A stretch of DNA of 64,000 nt from Pedobacter antarcticus. Its GTDB lineage: Bacteria; Bacteroidota; Bacteroidia; Sphingobacteriales; Sphingobacteriaceae. The notes beneath the pieces are model-generated. The model had not been told where the DNA came from. It was given only the letters and a program-made list of their open reading frames with translations, and did not search any database. Shown here one piece after another: positions 27,455 through 33,853 of this stretch. Positions within the stretch are counted from its first letter, which is position 1. Every line of letters begins with the position of its first letter. A program made the translations under genes and the position numbers. Location of the stretch: the NCBI RefSeq assembly GCF_900112985.1, contig NZ_FONS01000001.1:865730-929729 (forward strand). The letters are read 5' to 3'.

Positions 27455-28612
27455 TTAAGGTTTCAGAACTACCTTTACACAGTCTTCTTGTTTTTCATCA
27501 AAAATCTGATAACCATGTGCGACCTCGCTTAAAGGAAGGGTGTGTGTAATAATGTCATCAAGCACTACTTTTTCCTCTTTTACAAGTTCAATGAGTTTAT
27601 CAATATAGTTCAAAACAGGTGCCTGCCCCTGCTTAATAGTAATTCCTTTATCAAAAATCCGGTGAAGCGGAAAATTATCATATGGACTTCCATAAACACC
27701 CATAATAGATACAGTGCCACTTCTGCGTACAGCTTTAAAACACATATCCAGCACTTTAATACTTCCCTTCTCAAAATTCACCGTTGCTTTAACTTTATCC
27801 AGGAAATTACGTTCAGGTTCAAAACCTACAGCATCAACACAAACATCTGCGCCCCTGCCCCCGGTCATTTCCCGGATAGCTTCGATCACGTCGACCTTGT
27901 GCGGATTTAAAATATCCACCTTATTAACAGCTTTTGCTTTCTCCAGGCGGTAATCCAGCGGGTCAATTGCGATCACCCTTCCTGCACCATTTAACCATGC
28001 AGCCTTTTGAGCCATAAGACCGACCGGGCCGGAACCAAAAATAGCAACTACTTCTCCCCCTTTTAACTGAGCCCAGTCTATAGCAGACCAGCCAGTTGGG
28101 AATATATCTGTCAAAAATAAAGCTTGTTCATCAGTAATGTTATCTGGAATAATCCGGGGGCTTATATCTGCGTACGGAACCCTGACATATTCTGCCTGCC
28201 CCCCGGAATAACCACCATAAAGATCAGTATATCCAAAAAGAGCGGCACCTTTCTGGTCCATTAGATCTCCATTAGGGCCGTAATGTTTATAATTTGAATT
28301 TTCACAACTCGGAGATGCACCGTGATTACAGAAAAAACAATGCCCGCACGATATTGGAAAAGGGACTACAACACGGTCTCCCCGCTTCAAGTTCCTTACT
28401 GCCGGACCGACTTCTTCTACGATGCCCATAAATTCATGTCCCATGATCATCTCCTCTTTTTGAGGGACTGCACCGCTTAAGATATGCAGATCCGATCCGC
28501 AAATAGCTGTGGAAGTAACTCTGAGGATAACATCCCCTGCTGCTTCAATACGCGGATCAGCTACCTGATCATAAGTGATCTGTCCGGGTTTGTGAAATAC
28601 TGCTGCTTTCAT
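27455..28612 (-). CDS. Zinc-dependent alcohol dehydrogenase (FdhA-like)
   Basis: This 385-residue medium-chain dehydrogenase has catalytic-zinc ligands Cys38 and His59-Glu60, structural-zinc cysteines 89, 92, 95 and 103, and an NAD-binding FGSGPVGLMAQ. Its length and glutathione-independent formaldehyde-dehydrogenase-like features (GFEPERNF, GVYGSP) resemble the FdhA/Tdh-like group that handles formaldehyde, threonine or other small alcohols; the substrate is unknown. It is divergent from the STAS-like gene at 28772 and upstream of the Hsp70-like gene on the same strand. Confidence 0.9.
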   Translation of the reverse strand: MKAAVFHKPGQITYDQVADPRIEAAGDVILRVTSTAICGSDLHILSGAVPQKEEMIMGHEFMGIVEEVGPAVRNLKRGDRVVVPFPISCGHCFFCNHGASPSCENSNYKHYGPNGDLMDQKGAALFGYTDLYGGYSGGQAEYVRVPYADISPRIIPDNITDEQALFLTDIFPTGWSAIDWAQLKGGEVVAIFGSGPVGLMAQKAAWLNGAGRVIAIDPLDYRLEKAKAVNKVDILNPHKVDVIEAIREMTGGRGADVCVDAVGFEPERNFLDKVKATVNFEKGSIKVLDMCFKAVRRSGTVSIMGVYGSPYDNFPLHRIFDKGITIKQGQAPVLNYIDKLIELVKEEKVVLDDIITHTLPLSEVAHGYQIFDEKQEDCVKVVLKP

Positions 28613-28771
28613 AAAATTTAGATTAATTTTCTAATAGATGTTTTGTCTCCGATATCTGCGGAACACGGGATCGAGCTAAATGTTTCCGGGGAATGAAAAT
28701 CTTATGATTCTTTTTTTAATTCAAACCTACACTGTATCTGCCTGTTATATCCAGATACTAAATAAAAAAAT

Positions 28772-29137
28772 ATGCTGACACTTATTCATAATCTGCCAGA
28801 CCACGTTCTGGGAATCCGCGCTTCTGGAGAAGTAGATCAGGAAGACGTTAAAAGCGTTTTGTTACCTGGTCTTGCCGTTAAGGCTGAACAATTTGGTGAA
28901 ATATATTATTTGCTTGTTTTAGAAACAGGTGTTGAAAACTTCAGTGCGGGAGCCTGGATTCAAGATCTTACAGCCGGGTTGAAGCACTTCACCAGATGGA
29001 AGAAAATGGCCATTGTTACTGATCAACCGGCCGTGGAGAAGTTTACTGACCTATTCAGCTTCATCACCCCAGGCGAAGCTAAAGGCTTTAAAATGGAAGA
29101 TTTAAAAAAAGCCAGAAAATGGGTAATTAAACGTTAA
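28772..29137 (+). CDS. SpoIIAA-like / STAS-SEC14 domain protein
   Basis: This 121-residue single-domain protein has the SpoIIAA-like (PF11964) pattern: MLTLIHNLPDHVLGIRASGEV at the start, a DGxGFSAGA-like ENFSAGAW segment, and KMAIVTDQPAVEKF. The family is related to STAS anti-sigma antagonist folds and CRAL-TRIO-like domains. Its function is unresolved, and the phosphorylatable serine of SpoIIAA is not evident. It lies 55 bases before the DUF892 gene and divergent to the alcohol dehydrogenase gene, which suggests a stress-related cluster. Confidence 0.8.
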   Translation: MLTLIHNLPDHVLGIRASGEVDQEDVKSVLLPGLAVKAEQFGEIYYLLVLETGVENFSAGAWIQDLTAGLKHFTRWKKMAIVTDQPAVEKFTDLFSFITPGEAKGFKMEDLKKARKWVIKR

Positions 29138-29192
29138 ACATTTTGTGTAGTTGTTAGTTATGTGTGTCTACATCTCCTATAAAAACAAAATT

Positions 29193-29816
29193 ATGGCAAC
29201 TACAACAAAAAAAAGCAGCACTTCAAGTGCAAAAGAAACGCAAAGCAGTACCGTTAAAAATGCAGCAAAATCTGCCAGTATATCCCTTCAGAAAAAACCG
29301 AAAGGAAACACCGGTAAAATGCAGGACTCAGAATTTCATCAGTTTTTCGTAGATGAGTTGAAAGACATTTACTGGGCCGAAAAACATTTGGTAAAGGCGC
29401 TTCCAAAAATGAAGAAAGCAGCGACTAGTAAAGAACTGGCTGCTGCTTTCGAAAAACACACGGAAGAAACCAACACGCACATTCAGACGCTGGAGAAGGT
29501 CTTCGAATTACTAGACGAAAAAGCTCAGGCAAAGAAATGTGATGCAATGGCCGGTTTGCTGGAAGAAGCAGACAGTATTATTGCTGATACCGATCAAGGC
29601 ACATTGGTACGAGATGCAGGACTGATCCTCGCGGCTCAAAAGGTTGAACATTATGAAATCGCGACATACGGCACACTTAGAACCTTTGCAGAAAACATGG
29701 GCCATACAGATGTTGTCGAGCTTCTTCAGGGAACCCTGGACGATGAAAAAGCCACCGATGAGGCATTGACTGGTATTGCAGAAAGCTTCGTTAATGAACA
29801 AGCGGCGCAGGAATAA
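29193..29816 (+). CDS. Ferritin-like DUF892 (YciE/YciF-type) protein
   Basis: This 207-residue protein begins with a Lys/Ser/Thr-rich, probably disordered N-terminus (1-45). A YciE/YciF DUF892 helical bundle follows, with FFVDELKDIYWAEKHLVKALPKM and the metal-ligand motifs KHTEET and AQKVEHYE. ATG 29193 is chosen because the sequence upstream is unlike the family and lies in the spacer. Such di-iron ferritin-like proteins are induced by envelope or osmotic stress, with unknown reaction. It is ended by the hairpin at 29823. Confidence 0.88.
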   Translation: MATTTKKSSTSSAKETQSSTVKNAAKSASISLQKKPKGNTGKMQDSEFHQFFVDELKDIYWAEKHLVKALPKMKKAATSKELAAAFEKHTEETNTHIQTLEKVFELLDEKAQAKKCDAMAGLLEEADSIIADTDQGTLVRDAGLILAAQKVEHYEIATYGTLRTFAENMGHTDVVELLQGTLDDEKATDEALTGIAESFVNEQAAQE

Positions 29817-29822
29817 TTAAAA

Positions 29823-29861
29823 AGGGCATCTCGCCCCCAGTTTAGGGGGATGAGATGCCTT
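29823..29861 (+). terminator. Terminator hairpin after the DUF892 gene
   Basis: A long stem formed by GGCATCTC with GAGATGCC, extended inward by CCCCC/GGGGG around a 6-base loop, lies 7 bases after the stop. It is followed by TTCTAATT, a weak T-rich tail. Confidence 0.75.
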
Positions 29862-30263
29862 CTAATTACTCTTATAAAGTCCAAAAAAGCTCTGTGGTCC
29901 TGAAATAAGTCAATCATAAACCAAATTCCGGTAATCCATACGTACCCTGCTCCTTTTCGTTTCTCCATTGTAGTATTTACTACATAATCCGTTTCAAAAA
30001 GATTCTCATCAATCGAAACTAGTACACAGATCATCTGGGAACCTATAGTTATATTTTTTGCTAAGCTGAAATTATTTATTTAAAAATAAGTCTTGCAAAC
30101 ATTTCTTATTGTAAGATAATATTTATTATTTTCATCCGACAGTGCCCAGAAAATATCCGGTAGAATAGGGCTTATAAATTCTTTAACCGGGTATTATCAA
30201 AATGGATCACAATTAACCTGAACACCATTCCATTTGTGGAATATATATTGCTAGTTTTAAACC
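29862..30263. other. Intergenic region of 402 bases with a palindrome near its end
   Basis: No convincing gene is seen. A minus-strand frame (about 29862-30034) encodes a short hydrophobic stretch (GYVWITGIWFMIDLF) that runs into the terminator, so it may be decayed. ATTCCA-TTTG-TGGAAT at 30227-30242 is a perfect 6-bp palindrome 21 bases before the next ATG and could be an operator. Confidence 0.5.
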
Positions 30264-30611
30264 ATGGAATTAAATGATTTTGCGTTACCCATATTTGCCT
30301 TTCTAGATGGAAGCGAGCACCAGCAGCCTAGTATTACTGCTGGAAGAAGTATTATTTTACACGTACCTTCTCATACTATCATCGAGGTAGTAGATATGGA
30401 TGATGTTCTTGAGATGAATCTTACCCCGGAGGTTATTACTTTTGATTTCGTTTATCATAACAGTTCGGGTATGAAAGAAAATCACAAGATGATTGTGCAT
30501 TATACCACTCTTACGGAAATTAAATTAAAAGATATCTTTCTTGAAGGCGCAAAATGGTATAGTGATTACCTGACCTGGGAAGATGACAATATATTTAACG
30601 AAGAAGATTAA
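30264..30611 (+). CDS. Uncharacterised acidic protein
   Basis: This 115-residue protein has no recognised domain or signal peptide. It is acidic, with predicted beta strands in the middle (ITFDFVYHNSSG, HKMIVHYTTL) and an acidic C-terminus (TWEDDNIFNEED). Codon use resembles its neighbours. Its stop lies 9 bases before the secreted repeat-protein gene, so the two may be co-transcribed. A palindrome (30227-30242) lies just upstream of the start. Confidence 0.65.
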   Translation: MELNDFALPIFAFLDGSEHQQPSITAGRSIILHVPSHTIIEVVDMDDVLEMNLTPEVITFDFVYHNSSGMKENHKMIVHYTTLTEIKLKDIFLEGAKWYSDYLTWEDDNIFNEED

Positions 30612-30620
30612 TAATATATC

Positions 30621-31400
30621 ATGAACAGATTGCCACTCTTTTTTACCTTGATCCTGACAGCCGGAATGGCTTCAGGGCAAGTTGTGGTCAATCCTGATGG
30701 AACGCATTCCACTGTTGTAGGCTCTGTAATTGTAAACCCGAATGGGACGCATTCTACCATCCATGGGTCGGTCGTTGTGAACCCTAATGGAACACATTCC
30801 ACAATTGTGAACAATACGATTGTCACGCCAATTTCGGGTACAAATGCAAGCACCACACCAGGTACAGAAACTAACTTTTTTAATCCAATGTTCGGTTCAA
30901 GAACCTCTACCGGACCATTTCAATTGACCACTGACGGTTTCGTAAATCGGGAAGATAAAAAGATGAACTATATCATCTTAAAATTTCCAGGTAAATCAAA
31001 AGATGAACTGTATACTAAAGCTCTGGCCTATCTCCGACATTATTGCAATGAGCCAGGCGGAATTATAACCTCTGCTGCAGAAGAAAGTATAACTATTCAT
31101 ACAACTGATAGCCAGATTCCGGTTGCAGGTTATATAAGTAAGTTCACTCTTAATTATACCCTGACCATGCATTTTGAAGATAACCGTCTCCTGGTCGAAA
31201 CACCTGAAATTAACAGTATCATGCGATTACGTTCCAAAAACCGAACGACGACTGTAGGCATTTCGGGAGACAAATATGATCAGACTATATTTTCGTCAAA
31301 GGGACGCATGAGATTGCCAGATACCGGTTATGCGCTAGACAACGTCGTTAACACCTTCGTCAATGATCTTAGAAAAAATATAAAACGTAATAAATATTAA
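30621..31400 (+). CDS. Secreted protein with 15-residue NPxGTHST repeats and a DUF4468-like domain
   Basis: This 259-residue protein has an N-terminal signal peptide (about 1-20). Three tandem 15-residue repeats follow (residues 21-65), each with a V[VI]VNP[DN]GTHST core, then a Thr/Asn-rich linker. The C-terminal part (about 110-250) is alpha/beta, with KMNYIILKFPGKSKDELY and a TLTMHFEDNRL segment. This resembles DUF4468/TBP-like domains of Bacteroidota secreted proteins, but the match is by eye. No enzyme motif is seen. It follows the acidic 115-residue gene by 9 bases. Confidence 0.75.
   Translation: MNRLPLFFTLILTAGMASGQVVVNPDGTHSTVVGSVIVNPNGTHSTIHGSVVVNPNGTHSTIVNNTIVTPISGTNASTTPGTETNFFNPMFGSRTSTGPFQLTTDGFVNREDKKMNYIILKFPGKSKDELYTKALAYLRHYCNEPGGIITSAAEESITIHTTDSQIPVAGYISKFTLNYTLTMHFEDNRLLVETPEINSIMRLRSKNRTTTVGISGDKYDQTIFSSKGRMRLPDTGYALDNVVNTFVNDLRKNIKRNKY
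30681..30815 (+). repeat. Three tandem 45-bp coding repeats
   Basis: Copies at 30681-30725, 30726-30770 and 30771-30815 each encode 15 residues with the invariant GTHST core. The codons differ between copies while the peptide is kept, which points to selection on the protein. Confidence 0.85.
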
Positions 31401-31476
31401 TTCGTCAGCAGGCAACCGATTCTTGACGATACGATCCGAAAGAGATCAATGCCAAAAGATCAGAAAGTTTAAGCAT

Positions 31477-31509
31477 AAAAAAAGGCAACGTCTGGAGCAA
31501 CGTCGCCTT
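31477..31509 (-). terminator. Terminator of tRNA-Arg
   Basis: AAGGCAACGT (31482-31491) pairs with ACGTCGCCTT (31500-31509) with one mismatch. The A-run at 31477-31483 is a U-tract on the minus strand, 21 bases after the tRNA. Confidence 0.75.
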
Positions 31510-31529
31510 AAATTAAGAAATAAATCTTG

Positions 31530-31603
31530 TACACCCAATAGGATTCGAACCTATGACCTACGGTTTAGAAAACCGTTGCTCTATCCAGCTGAGCTATGGA
31601 TGC
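31530..31603 (-). tRNA. tRNA-Arg (anticodon UCU)
   Basis: Read on the minus strand, this 74-base tRNA has a D stem GCTC/GAGC, anticodon stem ACGGT/ACCGT around loop TTTCTAA (anticodon TCT), T stem ATAGG/CCTAT with loop TTCGAAT, and a 7-bp acceptor stem including two G-U pairs. The discriminator is A and CCA is not encoded. It reads AGA and AGG codons. Confidence 0.95.
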
Positions 31604-31622
31604 GTTTCCCTTTACGGTGGGC

Positions 31623-31650
31623 CAAAGATAGAATTATTGTGCAATACAAA
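31623..31650 (-). promoter_or_regulatory. Promoter of tRNA-Arg
   Basis: On the minus strand TATCTTTG (31623-31630) is a full -7 match, with a TTTG (31647-31650) 16 bases upstream as a likely -33 element. The tRNA begins 19 bases after the box. Confidence 0.6.
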
Positions 31651-31667
31651 CAAATGTTTTTTCAAAT

Positions 31668-33050
31668 TTATGCAGATTTCAGATGAAGAATTTTTTGTTC
31701 AGGATGTGCCTCAGCATACTTTAAAACAAGATTTAGCACATAATCATTTGAAGGATAAGGGACTAAGTTGGACCGCAGGGTACTCATATCTTGGACATCT
31801 GTATCAAAAGAAAAATAGCCCATCCCGGTAAATTTACCTTCTTCCACACAAATAAAGCTTTTTTCGTCGGTATCCCTACCCTTGTCTACAAGGATAAATG
31901 ATGGTGAAACGCTTTTCAAATGGTCGATCGCCTGGTTTACCCGCAGGTTATACTGTTCAGCAGACTCTTCTCCAGAGCATGCACCATTACAAGTACCACT
32001 TTGCAGTCCTGTACACGAGTTTCTATTTCGCTGAATAAAACACAGTTTCTCGCAAAGCTGATAGGTACTAACCATCCCTTTAAGCATAGTTTGTCCTGAA
32101 AGCAGACTATCAAAATTGTATAGCGCCCTTCCCTGCTTGTCGAGCTTATCAATTCCCAGCCGGATATACCCTTTCTGATCTTCATAAGAATACAGGCCGA
32201 AACGCTGTTCAAAACGTTTCAATGCCCTGTTATTTTCCGGCCAGTGTTGTTTGATCTCAGCAGCCTCAAGAATCAGTGCCATTAATTCGGTACCACAAAC
32301 CGTGTAGTCTATGCTGTGAATATTTCTGAGGAATTCCTGCCGCTGTCGGTTGACGTTATTTCCCGTAAAATGCGATATCACCCTTTTACGCAGGCTCACT
32401 GCTTTTCCGATATAAATTATCTTTCCTTTATTATCGCGGAAATAATATACGCCGGGACTGTAAGGAAGCTCTTCGATTGCCTTCTCAGACAGGTTGGGCG
32501 GCAAAATCTGTTTTTTGCTTTTTTTCTGTAGGGACAATAAAATATATTGTTCCGGATCATTACGAAGCAGGTGTCCTAATAAAATAGCAGTCGCCCCGGC
32601 ATCTCCGCCGGCCCTGTGCCGCCCGATTAGAGGAATGTGCAGTGCATCGCACAAACGGCCCAAGCTATAAGAAGTGTGTCCGGGAAGTAATCTACGGCTC
32701 AGCTGTAGCGTACACAATTTGCGGGACTGCAAATCAAAACCACTTTGCAGGAGCTGATGACGTACAAACGAATAATCAAAACTTACATTATGCGCGACGA
32801 ATATTTTATCTTTTAATAAATCATAAACCTTACCTGCCACGTCTGTAAAGACCGGCGCCTCCCGGACCATTTCATCCGTGATGCCGGTTAATCCCTGAAT
32901 ATAGAGTGGAACTTCCATCTGCGGGTTTATAAGCGTCTCGAAACGCTCTACGACCTCCTCTCCGTTATGGATAATAATAGCAATCTCAGTAATACAATTT
33001 CCGGCAGCGAAGCCTCCAGTAGTTTCGATATCAACAACAGCGTATAACAT
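31668..33050 (-). CDS. DEDDh exonuclease fused to a GIY-YIG endonuclease domain (Cho-like)
   Basis: This 460-residue protein has an N-terminal DnaQ-type 3'-5' exonuclease domain (about 1-170) with the DEDDh residues in VDIETTG, AHNVSFDYSF and HRAGGDA. A GIY-YIG nuclease domain follows (about 195-275), with PGVYYFRDNKGKIIYIGKA. The C-terminal third is UvrC/Cho-like and holds several cysteines. Such fusions are annotated as DNA polymerase III epsilon-like or Cho-type nucleases and may act in nucleotide-excision or cross-link repair; the activity is inferred. Its start is ATG 33050, just upstream of a CATATTTG near-consensus -7 box on the minus strand. Confidence 0.88.
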   Translation of the reverse strand: MLYAVVDIETTGGFAAGNCITEIAIIIHNGEEVVERFETLINPQMEVPLYIQGLTGITDEMVREAPVFTDVAGKVYDLLKDKIFVAHNVSFDYSFVRHQLLQSGFDLQSRKLCTLQLSRRLLPGHTSYSLGRLCDALHIPLIGRHRAGGDAGATAILLGHLLRNDPEQYILLSLQKKSKKQILPPNLSEKAIEELPYSPGVYYFRDNKGKIIYIGKAVSLRKRVISHFTGNNVNRQRQEFLRNIHSIDYTVCGTELMALILEAAEIKQHWPENNRALKRFEQRFGLYSYEDQKGYIRLGIDKLDKQGRALYNFDSLLSGQTMLKGMVSTYQLCEKLCFIQRNRNSCTGLQSGTCNGACSGEESAEQYNLRVNQAIDHLKSVSPSFILVDKGRDTDEKSFICVEEGKFTGMGYFSFDTDVQDMSTLRSNLVPYPSNDYVLNLVLKYAEAHPEQKILHLKSA

Positions 33051-33123
33051 TTTTAATCAGGTAGATAATACATACAAATATGCTAATTATTTTAGTATAA
33101 AAATTATTTATGATAAGAATTTC

Positions 33124-33139
33124 TGGCACTATAATAGCT
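33124..33139 (+). promoter_or_regulatory. Sigma-54-like promoter candidate before the response regulator
   Basis: TGGCACTATAATAGCT has the -24 GG and -12 GC dinucleotides in the correct spacing, and keeps TGGCAC. It departs from the consensus at two -12-side positions. The response regulator ATG is 29 bases downstream. No enhancer protein or rpoN is visible in this window. Confidence 0.45.
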
Positions 33140-33168
33140 TTCATGTATTTAGATTAACAAAAATAACG

Positions 33169-33537
33169 ATGCTCAAAAAAATATTAGCTGTTGATGACGA
33201 TTCTGATATATTGAATATCATCAAATTCATCCTTGAAGACGAAGGGTATCAGGTTACGACCCTGGATAACGGTATGGAAGTACAAAGGTTAATAGCAAAT
33301 GATAGGCCTGACTTGATTTTATTGGATGTTATGCTTGGCGGTATGGATGGCAGGGAAGTTTGCAAATCAATAAAAAACGATTCCAACTTCAGCCAGATTC
33401 CCGTCATTATGATCTCCGCGAGCCATAATCTACAAAGCGTGGTTAAATCTCCCGGAGCACCAGATTCTTTTCTCGCAAAACCATTTGATATGTATAATTT
33501 GATTGACCTGGTTAAGTTGCAGATTTCAGCAGCCTGA
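33169..33537 (+). CDS. CheY-like response regulator receiver protein
   Basis: This 122-residue protein is a single receiver domain without an output domain. It has the acidic pocket DDD near the start (AVDDDSDIL), the phospho-acceptor Asp53 in LDVMLGGMDG, a Ser switch in MISAS and Lys in AKPFD. It lies 316 bases upstream of the hybrid kinase at 33854 on the same strand. Their pairing is plausible by proximity but untested. A sigma-54-like motif is 29 bases upstream of the ATG. Confidence 0.9.
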   Translation: MLKKILAVDDDSDILNIIKFILEDEGYQVTTLDNGMEVQRLIANDRPDLILLDVMLGGMDGREVCKSIKNDSNFSQIPVIMISASHNLQSVVKSPGAPDSFLAKPFDMYNLIDLVKLQISAA

Positions 33538-33853
33538 CCTAACCTGCCTTTTTCATTGTGTAATACCTTGGATAAAACGCCTTGATTTGGGCAATTTACC
33601 CCCTGTTTCCAATATATAATTAATCCCGATTATTATCCCCATCTTGATACGCCCGGATTGAATACACTGTAGGCCAACCAGATGCCTAGATGTAACTAAG
33701 ACAGGGTGACGAATAATATACAAATCGTGCTTAGAAGACTAAAAAAACATTCATGGCACGCGGCTTGTAAATTCTGTGTAAATTATATTCCGTAATGGTC
33801 ACGCCTACCTCAAATATTTGAAGCTCCCGTGAGTGTCATGAAATTATTTCTAA
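33538..33853. other. Intergenic region of 316 bases upstream of the hybrid kinase gene
   Basis: No gene is seen in either strand and no strong terminator follows the response regulator gene. Apart from the sigma-54-like site at 33754-33769, nothing conserved is recognised. Confidence 0.6.
33754..33769 (+). promoter_or_regulatory. Sigma-54-like promoter candidate before the hybrid histidine kinase
   Basis: TGGCACGCGGCTTGTA keeps the full -24 TGGCACG and the -12 TTG at consensus spacing; the usual GC is GT. The ATG is 84 bases downstream. Both this and the site at 33124 precede signalling genes. Confidence 0.5.

Noticed and set aside
29726..30034. Minus-strand frame with a hydrophobic stretch (GYVWITGIWFMIDLF)
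   Set aside because: It reads through the DUF892 terminator into that gene antisense with no proper end. A decayed small membrane gene is possible but cannot be supported.
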